In this document: positions 26,371 through 33,660 of the stretch, piece by piece
Numbering within the stretch: the stretch's first letter is position 1
Layout: every line of letters begins with the position of its first letter
From: JBJXHN01 sp046233135
GTDB lineage: Bacteria; Pseudomonadota; Alphaproteobacteria; Rhodospirillales; Rhodospirillaceae
NCBI GenBank assembly: GCA_046233135.1
Contig: JBJXHN010000006.1
Location: forward strand, 489,292 to 553,291
DNA: 64,000 nucleotides
Direction: 5' to 3'
Program-made: the position numbers and the translations under genes
The notes under the pieces: model-generated
The model's database searches: none
Told to the model about the DNA's origin: nothing
What the model saw: the letters and a program-made list of their open reading frames with translations, nothing else

Positions 26371-26443
26371 ACCTGGGGTGTAGGCGCACCCCAGGCCCGA
26401 TACCGATAACGCGGGCGAAGTCCGCATCACGAGGGAAAACACC

Positions 26444-27214
26444 ATGGCAGACCTTTTAGAGATACCCAAGCCCGAAATGGGCGCTGCTTCCCAAACCGGC
26501 GGTTCCATGCCGTCCCCGGGAACCCATGACTTCGTGAAGACGTCCGCATCGGCGCGGATCATCACAGGCCTGAACCTCGCCCGTCTCGCGGAAGATCTGG
26601 TGATGGTCTACGGGGAGCCGGGAGTCGGCAAGACCGTTACCCTGGAGCACTACCGCGAGACCTATCCCAATGTGTGGCTGTCTTCCATGTCCCCGGATAC
26701 CTCCGGCAAGGTCCCCATGCTGGAAGAACTGGGGGCCGCCATGGGGCTTTCCCTGTCCGGCGGCGCCGCACCGATGCGGCGGCAGATCGTCACCCGGGTT
26801 CGGGATACCGGCGGGCTGATCATTGTGGATGAAGCCCAGCACCTGTCCGGCGACGCGCTGGATGAATTGCGCTGCATTCACGACAGGGCCGGTATCGGCA
26901 TGGCCCTTTGCGGCAACCCGCTTTTGAAGACGCGGGTGGATACCTTGTCCCAGGTGAACAGCCGGATCGGCAAGAAAGTCAGGCTGGGCAGGCCCCCGCA
27001 TGCCGATGTGGCCATGCTGGCCGCTCATTTCTCCGTCGATGGGGAAGACGAAATGAGGCTTCTGCATACCATTTCCTGCCATCCTGGCGGACTGCGGTGC
27101 TTGGTAAAGACCCTTCGCCTCGCCTCTCTATTCGCCGAGGACGAAGGCATCCCCGTTAATGCCAAGCACTTGGCAGCCGCCTGGACAGATCTTGCCCTGG
27201 AGGAACAGGCATGA
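26444..27214 (+). CDS. MuB-like AAA ATPase, target-selection protein
   Basis: The 256-residue protein has Walker A GEPGVGKT (residues 57-64), Walker B LIIVDEAQ (Asp129, Glu130) and a C-terminal helical domain (about 190-256) like that of MuB. MuB coats target DNA in an ATP-dependent way, stimulates the transposase and gives target immunity. It lies 73 bases after the transposase in the usual order. MuB (312 aa) has an N-terminal helix-turn-helix region that is short here. Its stop overlaps the next start (ATGA at 27211). Confidence 0.93.
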   Translation: MADLLEIPKPEMGAASQTGGSMPSPGTHDFVKTSASARIITGLNLARLAEDLVMVYGEPGVGKTVTLEHYRETYPNVWLSSMSPDTSGKVPMLEELGAAMGLSLSGGAAPMRRQIVTRVRDTGGLIIVDEAQHLSGDALDELRCIHDRAGIGMALCGNPLLKTRVDTLSQVNSRIGKKVRLGRPPHADVAMLAAHFSVDGEDEMRLLHTISCHPGGLRCLVKTLRLASLFAEDEGIPVNAKHLAAAWTDLALEEQA

Positions 27215-27585
27215 ACGACCGTCCCAATCCTTGCGAGACCCTGGACGATATCAGGGACCTCACCGGCCTTCTCGCCTTCTTCGTCGATATCGTCGGCTTC
27301 AGCGACAGCGGCCACGATATGTCCCCATCGGACTTCCGGGGCCTCCACAAGATCCTGATGTGGATGCAAGGGCGGATAGAGGAGGCCAATACCGATATCC
27401 AGGCCAAGATGGAAGCGGCCGAGATCCAGGAATTGCAGAAACTCGGTCTTCCCGAGCACGCCATGAGCGATGAGCACGGGCGGAAGTCCTGGCGGCACGG
27501 CTTCACCCATGGCCTCGCTCACGGTGTCGCCCGGGGCATCATGGAAGCGCAGAGCGAGGCCCACAGCAGGAAGGAGTCGGCGTGA
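27211..27585 (+). CDS. Element protein of unknown function
   Basis: The 124-residue acidic protein is translated by overlap with the B gene. A helical segment (about 45-80; LHKILMWMQGRIEEANTDIQ) looks like a short coiled coil, and the C-terminus is rich in histidine and glycine (HGFTHGLAHGVARG). It stands where Mu has its small early genes, but I find no match to Gam, Kil or other named early proteins. Its stop overlaps the GemA gene. Confidence 0.7.
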   Translation: MNDRPNPCETLDDIRDLTGLLAFFVDIVGFSDSGHDMSPSDFRGLHKILMWMQGRIEEANTDIQAKMEAAEIQELQKLGLPEHAMSDEHGRKSWRHGFTHGLAHGVARGIMEAQSEAHSRKESA

Positions 27586-28166
27586 TGGCTCTGGCGGTTT
27601 CCAAGATCAAGGTGATCCACGTTGCGAAACGGTCCCTATGTCTGACTGATGAGGAATACCGCGATATTCTGCGCGCCCTGGGGGGTGTAGAGAGTTCCCG
27701 GGACCTGACACCCGACCGCTTCGACGCGGTCATGGACTATTTCGCCAGCCTGGGCTTCGAGACCCCGGCCCGCAGCGCCCACCGGACCAAGCAACAGGGG
27801 AAGGACTACGGCCACCGCGCGGGAATGGCCTCTCCCGAGCAACTGGCGCTTATAGAGACCCTTTGGGCGGAATACACGCAAGGCCGGGGGACGGAAACCG
27901 GCCTGCGCCACTGGCTGGAGCGGACCTTCAAGGTATCCTCCCCGCGCTTCCTGACGAAGAGCGCGGCGCAAAAGGCGATCACCGCCTTGAAGAAGATGAA
28001 GACCCGGGTGTTGGCGTCCAGAAATCGCCCTTGGCGGTGGTCCACCAGAAGCAGGGGGCCACCGCCCCTTAACCCCCGAAAACACCATTTCCCGAAAAAC
28101 CCCGTAGGATGGCCCGAGATGCGCGAGACGCACCCGCCCGCACCCTGGGGCCACCTCACCCCATAA
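27585..28166 (+). CDS. gemA: GemA / Mu gp16 family regulatory protein (DUF1018)
   Basis: The 193-residue protein has the family pattern KVIHVAKRSLCLTDEEYRDIL near the N-terminus and a C-terminal helix-turn-helix-like part (WLERTFKVSSPRFLTKSAA, then AITALKKMK). In Mu, gemA alters host DNA gyrase and replication gene expression and lies just before mor, as here. The ATG at 27585 has AAGGAG eight bases ahead. The last 50 or so residues are basic and proline-rich and unlike the family, perhaps read from sequence brought in at a junction. Confidence 0.85.
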   Translation: MALAVSKIKVIHVAKRSLCLTDEEYRDILRALGGVESSRDLTPDRFDAVMDYFASLGFETPARSAHRTKQQGKDYGHRAGMASPEQLALIETLWAEYTQGRGTETGLRHWLERTFKVSSPRFLTKSAAQKAITALKKMKTRVLASRNRPWRWSTRSRGPPPLNPRKHHFPKNPVGWPEMRETHPPAPWGHLTP

Positions 28167-28358
28167 AAGCGCTGCAGCCCCGTTCAATGGGTGTTCAATG
28201 GCGATGTTTTCGGCGTAGAGTTTCCAGGCTCTCCCACAGACTCCCTAAATACACTTTCTCATGGATCAAGCATAGACCGCTGATGCATTTCAGCATCCTT
28301 TTCCGTGAAAGATGATGCAACCTTTCAGCGTTGCTTTTCATTTTCGGAGGGTATTGCG

Positions 28359-28745
28359 GTGAGCCGGATAACGGACAGATACGGTTATTTGAGCCATGCA
28401 ATGCGCTGCCTTGCAGAACAGGGCAGAGAAGATCTGATGCTTGAACTGTCGGAAAAGCTTGGTGGAAGCCGCTTCTCCTTGCCGCGAGATGAAAATAAAA
28501 TTCCTAATACAAGCAAATTGTTGAAAACTCTTGGAATAGAAAAAGCAAAAGAAATTACCCGCATACTCAAGGCAGAGGCTTTGCCTTCCACGATATACGT
28601 TCAATCACTGAACATGAAAAAGAAAAAAGACATGAGAGGTAATTTTCTAATGGATAGGAAAAGAGGGTTGTCCGTTCCTGATATATCGCGAAAACATGGC
28701 GTATCGGATAGGACTGTATTTTTCTGGCTCGCAAAGAAAAATTGA
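28359..28745 (+). CDS. Mor-like middle transcription activator
   Basis: The 128-residue protein equals Mu Mor (129) in length and position after gemA. It has a central LGGSRFSLPR stretch like the beta-strand linker of Mor/C proteins and a C-terminal helix-turn-helix GLSVPDISRKHGVSDRTVFFWL. In Mu, Mor turns on the middle promoter and so the late activator C. The start is GTG at 28359 with CGGAGGG upstream; a longer frame from 28305 lacks a ribosome site. The gene is AT-rich, unlike its neighbours. Its targets here may be the capsid genes directly downstream. Assignment rests on position and weak motif similarity. Confidence 0.65.
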   Translation: MSRITDRYGYLSHAMRCLAEQGREDLMLELSEKLGGSRFSLPRDENKIPNTSKLLKTLGIEKAKEITRILKAEALPSTIYVQSLNMKKKKDMRGNFLMDRKRGLSVPDISRKHGVSDRTVFFWLAKKN

Positions 28746-28949
28746 TAAAAATGTTTTGCGATAAGTAAAAATACTTTTTGGGAGATCTTAAAAAAGGAAG
28801 GAAAGATTTCCAGAATCATGAACACATCATAAAGACTTTCTTCCTTACCACAACCATTTCCGCGAGGGCCAAGAGTCCCGCCAAGCGGACGGCTCAACGA
28901 GCCCTACGAGGGCCGCCGTCGCCTGCCCTACCAACGGAAGGAACCTCAC

Positions 28950-30728
28950 ATGAATACATCCGCGCCCCTGGCGCTGTTGGAAGCCGAACCCGGAAGCCGG
29001 TACCGGGTGCGTGTTCTTCGGGCCGGCCTCTCCCATAACAACGTCTTCTACTCCGACGCCGCCTTGATGAAAGGGGCGCCCCTGTTCGATGGGGTCCGCG
29101 TCTTCGCCAAGTCCGACAAGGAACACCTTGCCGGAGAAGGCAAGGATATCCGTAATCTTGTCGGATGGATCACCAATCCCGCCTTCACGGCGGGCGCGGG
29201 GCCTGATGCTGGGGAGCTTTTGGCGGACCTTGTCTTCCTCGACCCCCAAGGCGACATCGCCCGCAAGGTCAAAGCCGCCTGGGACGGCGGCATGACCAGC
29301 CTGTTCGGCCTGTCCATCGACGCCTTGGGCAAGGTTCGCAAGGAGAGACGCGGGACATCCCCCGTGACAGTGCTGGATACCTTCGAAAAGGTGCGCAGTG
29401 TGGACCTGATCGTTGAACCGGGCGCGGGCGGTGCCGTGGTGGCGCTGACCGAAGCCGCCTCACTGCCCGATGGGGAGCAAGCCGGATCATCCGTGGATGT
29501 CGTGAAAGCGGTCATGGGAAGCAACCTGCCTGACCCGGCCAAGGAACGGGTGCTGGGGCAGTTCCAGGGTCGCACGGCCTCTTCCGCCGAAATCCAGGAA
29601 GCCCTTAAGGGAGAAGCGGCATATGTGCGTTCCCTCGGGCTTGGGTGGCAACCTTCCTCCGGGGTGGGCAGTATGCGCATTGACCTTATCGAGTCCCGGG
29701 CGGACAAGGTGACCAAGATGCTGGATGCCCTGTTTGACCCGAAGGACCGCTCCGTCCGCTCCCTTCGGGAATGCTACGTGGAAATCACGGGCGACAAGGA
29801 CATTACGGGGCACCCTGGCCGATGTGACCGGGCACGCCTCACCGAAGCATTGGACAGTGCGTCCTTCCCGGATGTGCTCGGCAATGCGATCCAGCGGCGG
29901 ATGGTCGCGGAGTACCAGGGACAGAACCAGTTCGATGTATGGCGCCAGATTGCCACAACCGTGCCGGTTTCGGACTTTCGCCCGCAACACCGCGTCCGCT
30001 TCGGCGGCTACGGTGATTTGCCCGGCGTGGCGGAGAACGATCCCTATCCGAATGTGACCTCCCCCACGGATGAAGAGGCGGTCTATTCCGTGGGCAAACG
30101 CGGCGGGATCGAGACGTTGACCATCGAAATGGTGGCCAATGACGATGTCGGCGCCGTCCAGCGCATCCCGGTCCGCCTTGCCCGATCCGCGAAGCGCACC
30201 CTGTGCAAGTTCGTCCTGGACCTCATGGCGAGTAACCCGGCCATTTACGACGGGACGGCTCTGTTTCATGCCGATCACGGCAACCTTGGGAGTGCTGCCC
30301 TTGACGGCGCCAGCGTCGCGGCCGGCCGGCTGGCGATGAAGGGACAGAAGGAGAAGGACAGCGGGGAACGCCTCGGGATCGGCCCGCGCTATCTGTGGGT
30401 GCCCGACGAAATGGAAGAGGCGGCGGTGAACCTCTTCCGCCGCAACACCGAACAGGACAAGACGTTCCTTCAGTCCCTGTCCCTGGAAGTTATCCCGGTC
30501 TGGTACTGGACGGACGCCAACAACTGGTTCCTGTCCGCCGATCCCGCCGATATCCCCTCTGTGGAAATCGGTTTCTGGCAGGGTGGCGAAGATCCCGAGC
30601 TGTTCGTTGCGGACAACCCTCGGGCCGGAACATTGTTCACCAACGACCAGATTCAATACAAGATCCGGCATGTCTACGGCGGCGCCGTGGTGGACTACCG
30701 GGGTCTTTATGCCAGCATGCCGGCATGA
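28950..30728 (+). CDS. Fused prohead protease and Mu-like major capsid protein (gpT type)
   Basis: The 592-residue protein joins an N-terminal maturation-protease-like domain (about 1-205; AKSDKEHLAGEGKDIRNLVG, then LADLVFLDPQGD) to a major head protein of the Mu gpT/HK97 fold (about 220-592). Signs of the latter are AENDPYPNV, FHADHGNLGS, RYLWVPDEMEE and the closing VDYRGLYASM. Such fusions let the protease be released during head assembly. No portal, terminase or tail gene accompanies it. The frame is fully open and the ATG has GGAAGGA upstream. I could not identify the protease catalytic residues with certainty. Confidence 0.87.
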   Translation: MNTSAPLALLEAEPGSRYRVRVLRAGLSHNNVFYSDAALMKGAPLFDGVRVFAKSDKEHLAGEGKDIRNLVGWITNPAFTAGAGPDAGELLADLVFLDPQGDIARKVKAAWDGGMTSLFGLSIDALGKVRKERRGTSPVTVLDTFEKVRSVDLIVEPGAGGAVVALTEAASLPDGEQAGSSVDVVKAVMGSNLPDPAKERVLGQFQGRTASSAEIQEALKGEAAYVRSLGLGWQPSSGVGSMRIDLIESRADKVTKMLDALFDPKDRSVRSLRECYVEITGDKDITGHPGRCDRARLTEALDSASFPDVLGNAIQRRMVAEYQGQNQFDVWRQIATTVPVSDFRPQHRVRFGGYGDLPGVAENDPYPNVTSPTDEEAVYSVGKRGGIETLTIEMVANDDVGAVQRIPVRLARSAKRTLCKFVLDLMASNPAIYDGTALFHADHGNLGSAALDGASVAAGRLAMKGQKEKDSGERLGIGPRYLWVPDEMEEAAVNLFRRNTEQDKTFLQSLSLEVIPVWYWTDANNWFLSADPADIPSVEIGFWQGGEDPELFVADNPRAGTLFTNDQIQYKIRHVYGGAVVDYRGLYASMPA

Positions 30729-31117
30729 TGGGGGTGGACATGGAAGATCCTCTTGAACCGTCCGCGCTCACCCAAGCCCTGTACCGCGAGCTTGCCGGCC
30801 TTTCCCTGGCTGAGGCGGACATCGCCCTGGATATGGCGCGGCTGGTCATGTGGCATTTCACCTTCGCCACCAGGGACATCACGGCGACGGCCGAAATCAC
30901 CCGCCCCTCTCCGGCCGCTACCCGTCTGGCGGCCCGGCTGGAAGGGCTGTCGCTGCAAAACGCCACGAAGGAAATTGAAGCCGTGCGCCTGGTGCTATGG
31001 GTCCAGTGCTTCGCCCAGGTACCCGAGTCCGCGTTTGCCCGGAGTATGACGGGGTATCTTCGGGAGCGCGCGGCGGACGGCGCTGGCGGACAAGGGAGCG
31101 GGCGGACGTTGCAGTAA
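30725..31117 (+). CDS. Element protein coupled to the capsid gene, unknown function
   Basis: The 130-residue product overlaps the capsid stop (ATGA at 30725) and so is co-translated with it. It is mostly helical (SLAEADIALDMARLVMWHF, then TKEIEAVRLVLWVQC) and has a glycine-rich tail. In complete phages a head-tail connector or decoration protein often follows the capsid gene, but this one shows no recognisable feature of either. Confidence 0.65.
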   Translation: MMGVDMEDPLEPSALTQALYRELAGLSLAEADIALDMARLVMWHFTFATRDITATAEITRPSPAATRLAARLEGLSLQNATKEIEAVRLVLWVQCFAQVPESAFARSMTGYLRERAADGAGGQGSGRTLQ

Positions 31118-31164
31118 CGCCCGCCTCTCCTTTCGACCTGACGGGCATCCGATGGAGAACAGCC

Positions 31165-31395
31165 ATGACCGACCAACCAAGCAAGGGTGCCAGTCAGAAG
31201 GAGCGCATCCTTCGTTTCCTGGAAGCCGGCGAGCGCCTAGACCAGGAAACGGCCATGCGGGAATTCCAATGCCGACGCCTCGCCGCACGCATTTGGGACC
31301 TGAGGCAAGCCGGGCATCCCATTGGCCGGACCATGGCGCCCTTGCCGGAAGGCGGGTTGGAAGCTGTTTACTATCTCTCAGCACCGCCTTTATGA
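31165..31395 (+). CDS. Small winged-helix DNA-binding protein (HTH_39 type)
   Basis: The 76-residue protein carries ILRFLEAGERLDQETAMREF and CRRLAARIWDLRQAGHPI, which matches the small phage helix-turn-helix family PF14090. The ATG at 31165 has ATGGAG upstream. It is the last gene before the right end and reads toward it. It may regulate the element or assist recombination; no direct evidence is seen. The stop lies 190 bases from the right terminus. Confidence 0.75.
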   Translation: MTDQPSKGASQKERILRFLEAGERLDQETAMREFQCRRLAARIWDLRQAGHPIGRTMAPLPEGGLEAVYYLSAPPL

Positions 31396-31500
31396 TCAAA
31401 CCCGCATGCCTTTGGGCAGTTCAGGGACCATTCGCAGCGAGAATTTGCGCCTTCGGCGATCACTTTCAACCATTTCCGCCGGAACGTGATTGGCACGAAA

Positions 31501-31530
31501 TATCCCGCTAAATCCCGGTATATCCCGGAT
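31501..31530. repeat. Three 10-bp tandem repeats near the right end
   Basis: TATCCCGCTA, AATCCCGGTA and TATCCCGGAT follow one another at exactly ten-base spacing, one helical turn, immediately inside the right-end inverted repeat. They could be protein-binding sites for the transposase or a host DNA-bending protein. Confidence 0.6.
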
Positions 31531-31537
31531 AAAAGCG

Positions 31538-31555
31538 CTATCAAACCCAATGAAA
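31538..31555 (-). repeat. Right-end inverted repeat (probable transposase site)
   Basis: The exact reverse complement of the left-end 18-mer ends 29 bases before the right terminus. Beyond it lies CTATCAGAGTGATAG (31560-31574), a hairpin reusing the CTATCA/TGATAG motif of the 18-mer. The two ends are therefore unequal in spacing, as in Mu. Confidence 0.8.
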
Positions 31556-31584
31556 ACCACTATCAGAGTGATAGATACCCCACA

Positions 31585-31589
31585 CCAGA
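31585..31589. repeat. Target-site duplication, right copy
   Basis: CCAGA directly follows the terminal CACA of the element and matches the left copy at 23252-23256. Confidence 0.92.
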
Positions 31590-31986
31590 AGTCGCCCAGA
31601 TCGCCGGATTTCACGGAAAAGGGGCCGGGTTTGGTCACTTCCGCGAGGGTCAGCATTTCTGCCGCATCTGCCGGTCCGAGGGGGCAGATCCGTGAATCCC
31701 GGACGGCCGGGAAAGGCGCCTCGGCAAGCATCTGAACTCCCCGATCTGCTTTGACCACGGTCAGCCCGGCAGGCAGCGCCACCGGACCGGACTGAAGGAA
31801 CAACATCGTCTTCCCGGATGCGGCAAGGGTGCTTAGGGCGGCCAGGCTCTCGGGACTATCATTCTCCGTCGCCGCGAACGGGCTGATGTCTGCCGGATAG
31901 CGCCGGGCCAGGGTGTCACCCAAGGCCAAGGTTGCGTGTCGGGTGGTGAGGGCCGTCCAGATGGGGCGGTCAAGAGGCGACGCCAT
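31585..31986 (-). pseudogene. GNAT acetyltransferase, 5' fragment (split by Mu-like element)
   Basis: These 134 codons make the N-terminal half of an FR47-like acetyltransferase, ending LTLAEVTKPGPFSVKSGDLG and then DFW at the insertion point. The reading frame runs on into the element to a stop at 31396, giving about 62 foreign residues. The 3' half is at 22955-23251. The gene starts 14 bases after the MarR stop on the same strand, so it was the second gene of a MarR-controlled operon before the insertion. The N-terminal half lacks the acetyl-CoA site and should be inactive. Confidence 0.93.
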
Positions 31987-32000
31987 GGCGGTGATTCCGT

Positions 32001-32492
32001 TCAGTCCGAGGACGGCACAGGAGGGCAGCGCCGGGCAAGCGGCGCCGAGTCCAGGGCGTCTTCCAAGGAGGTCAGTTGATCGAGCAGGGAGCCGTCCAGG
32101 CCAGCGCAGACGGTGGCAACGGCCGCTTCCACCCGGGGCCAGATGGTCGCCTTGCCGATGTCGACCAGCCTTCGGCCTTCTGCGGTCAGGCTGATGATCT
32201 TGCGCCGCTGATCGTCCGAAGCCGGAGCAGCTTCAAGGATCCCCTGGCTGATCAGGTGGTTGACCGTGCGGGTGGCACCCGGCTGGCTGACCCCCACCGC
32301 CCCGGCCAGATCTCCGAGGGTCAGGGGACCCAAGCGGTCGAGGCTGGCCAGGTAGGGGTACTGGCTGGCACTGATCCGCAAGCCGCTTTCGGCGATGATG
32401 TCGTCCGTATCGGCTTGCAGGCGTTCACCGATCCGCCGCAGGCGGGTGCCCAGGCACAAAAGACCCAATGAGCGGACAACATCTTCGGTCAT
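32001..32492 (-). CDS. MarR-family transcriptional regulator
   Basis: The 163-residue protein has a MarR winged helix-turn-helix (about 55-125: TLGDLAGAVGVSQPGATRTV, then a DDQRRKIISLTAEG wing). Flanking helices serve dimerisation. MarR proteins usually repress a neighbouring gene and release DNA on binding a small ligand. A palindrome at 32523-32538, upstream of its own start, is the likely operator, so the operon with the GNAT gene would be self-regulated. GAGGAG precedes the ATG. The short C-terminal tail after residue 150 is poorly conserved. Confidence 0.92.
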   Translation of the reverse strand: MTEDVVRSLGLLCLGTRLRRIGERLQADTDDIIAESGLRISASQYPYLASLDRLGPLTLGDLAGAVGVSQPGATRTVNHLISQGILEAAPASDDQRRKIISLTAEGRRLVDIGKATIWPRVEAAVATVCAGLDGSLLDQLTSLEDALDSAPLARRCPPVPSSD

Positions 32493-32522
32493 CCCCGGAG
32501 CTCCTCAATTGATTTACACTTT

Positions 32523-32538
32523 ATATAACGTGTTATAT
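32523..32538. promoter_or_regulatory. Probable MarR operator
   Basis: ATATAAC and GTTATAT form a perfect 7-bp inverted repeat around a GT centre, 31 bases upstream of the MarR start. Size, AT-richness and position fit MarR operators. The arms also contain -10-like sequence, so binding would block the promoter. Confidence 0.75.
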
Positions 32539-32615
32539 TTATGCGCGCAAGGCAGACCCGGACAGAGCGGAAAGAGGTCTGTCCGGGGGAGGTTTTCGAT
32601 TCAGCGGAGATGATG

Positions 32616-33509
32616 TCAGGCGGCGCGGATGGCCAGCTTTTCCCGCTGCACCTGCTGAGCCAGATCCTTCAGCTGGGCACGTTCGGCCAGATCGGCGGCC
32701 TGGGTCAGCAGCTTCAAGGCCCGCTTGGGTGCAGAGGCGGTTTCAAGACGGGCCAGTTCCAGCAGAGTTTCCGATTCGCCGCCCAGGTGGCCGGCCTTGG
32801 CGAACAGGTGCACGCAGGTTGACAGGGTCGATTGCGCTTCGGCCCGGTTGCCCAGGGACCCGAGCAGGCGGGCGAGTTCCAGGCGGGTCCAGGCCTCGTC
32901 GAGCATATCGCCGTTGATCTTGAACAGCTCGGCGGCCCGTTCCAGTGCGTCGTGTGCCAGATCGGCACGGCGCTGCTGGCGATGGAAGGTGCCCAGTTCA
33001 CGCAGCACCATCCCCTCGTGGACCGTATGCCCCAGCTCGGCGTAAAGCCTCAGGGCGCGACCGTAGAGGTCGGCGGCGAGATCGTCCCGGCCGGCATCCC
33101 GGGCCACCCTGGCCTGGGCACGCAGCACGCGGGCCTCTCCGGCGCCGTTGCCTTCGCGGTGATAGAGCGCGACGGCTTCGGCCCAAAAGGCGTCGCGCCC
33201 GTTTGAGTCGCCTTGCAGCCGTCGGCACTCGCCCAGCCAGTGCAGCACCTGGGCGCGGTCCGACAGGTCGGCATCTTCGGTCAGCAGCCCGTGGGCTTCC
33301 TCCAGAACGGCGCAGGCTTCGCGGGCATTGCCCAGGCCAAGTTCCAGCTCTCCCAGGCGCAGCATGGCGATGGCTTCCCCGTCCGGGTCGCCGGCGTCGT
33401 GAAAGAACATACGCGCGCGACGAAAGGCTTCCCGCGCCTGTTGGGTTTGTCCTGCGATGATGTGATGTTCCGCCTCGGTCAGGGCGTTATCCGCCAGGGT
33501 ACGGGGCAT
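32616..33509 (-). CDS. Tetratricopeptide-repeat protein
   Basis: The 297-residue soluble protein is built of about six helical TPR-like repeats of 38-40 residues (for example AREAFRRARMFFHDAGDPDG, LYGRALRLYAELGH, ALERAAELFKINGD), similar to the repeat domains of bacterial regulatory and adaptor proteins. No catalytic domain or signal peptide is seen. It probably mediates protein-protein contacts. It stands alone between the MarR gene and the divergent pentapeptide-repeat gene, so no partner is indicated. Confidence 0.85.
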   Translation of the reverse strand: MPRTLADNALTEAEHHIIAGQTQQAREAFRRARMFFHDAGDPDGEAIAMLRLGELELGLGNAREACAVLEEAHGLLTEDADLSDRAQVLHWLGECRRLQGDSNGRDAFWAEAVALYHREGNGAGEARVLRAQARVARDAGRDDLAADLYGRALRLYAELGHTVHEGMVLRELGTFHRQQRRADLAHDALERAAELFKINGDMLDEAWTRLELARLLGSLGNRAEAQSTLSTCVHLFAKAGHLGGESETLLELARLETASAPKRALKLLTQAADLAERAQLKDLAQQVQREKLAIRAA

Positions 33510-33660
33510 GGCCGCGTCCTCCTGCTCATTGGGCTTCGATCGGGGCCGTCTTTGCTCGAACCCCGGAAGCTGTTCTTATTCTTGCAACAATTCACCTTAG
33601 CGCCAGCCGCTTCGGAGCGCAAATCCAATCGGTACCTTGCGACTTTGCGCCGGGAGTGCC

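Larger units (their letters stand above)
23257..31584 (+). mobile_element. Compact Mu-like transposable element (8,328 bp), prophage remnant or satellite
   Basis: The element begins TG and ends CA, is flanked by the 5-bp direct repeat CCAGA, and interrupts a GNAT gene that is restored in frame when it is removed. Gene order follows phage Mu: a leftward repressor, an operator region, a small regulator, transposase A, ATPase B, one unknown ORF, GemA, a Mor-like activator, then a fused protease-major capsid protein and two small ORFs. All frames are open and have sensible ribosome sites. There is no recognisable lysis, terminase, portal, scaffold, tail or tail-fibre gene, where Mu needs about 37 kb. 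Base composition is mosaic: the repressor region and the mor-like region are AT-rich while A, B and the capsid gene match the host. Confidence 0.93.

Noticed and set aside
31396..31986. Complete 196-residue gene
   Set aside because: The last 62 codons read through the right end of the element; only 134 codons belong to the host gene.
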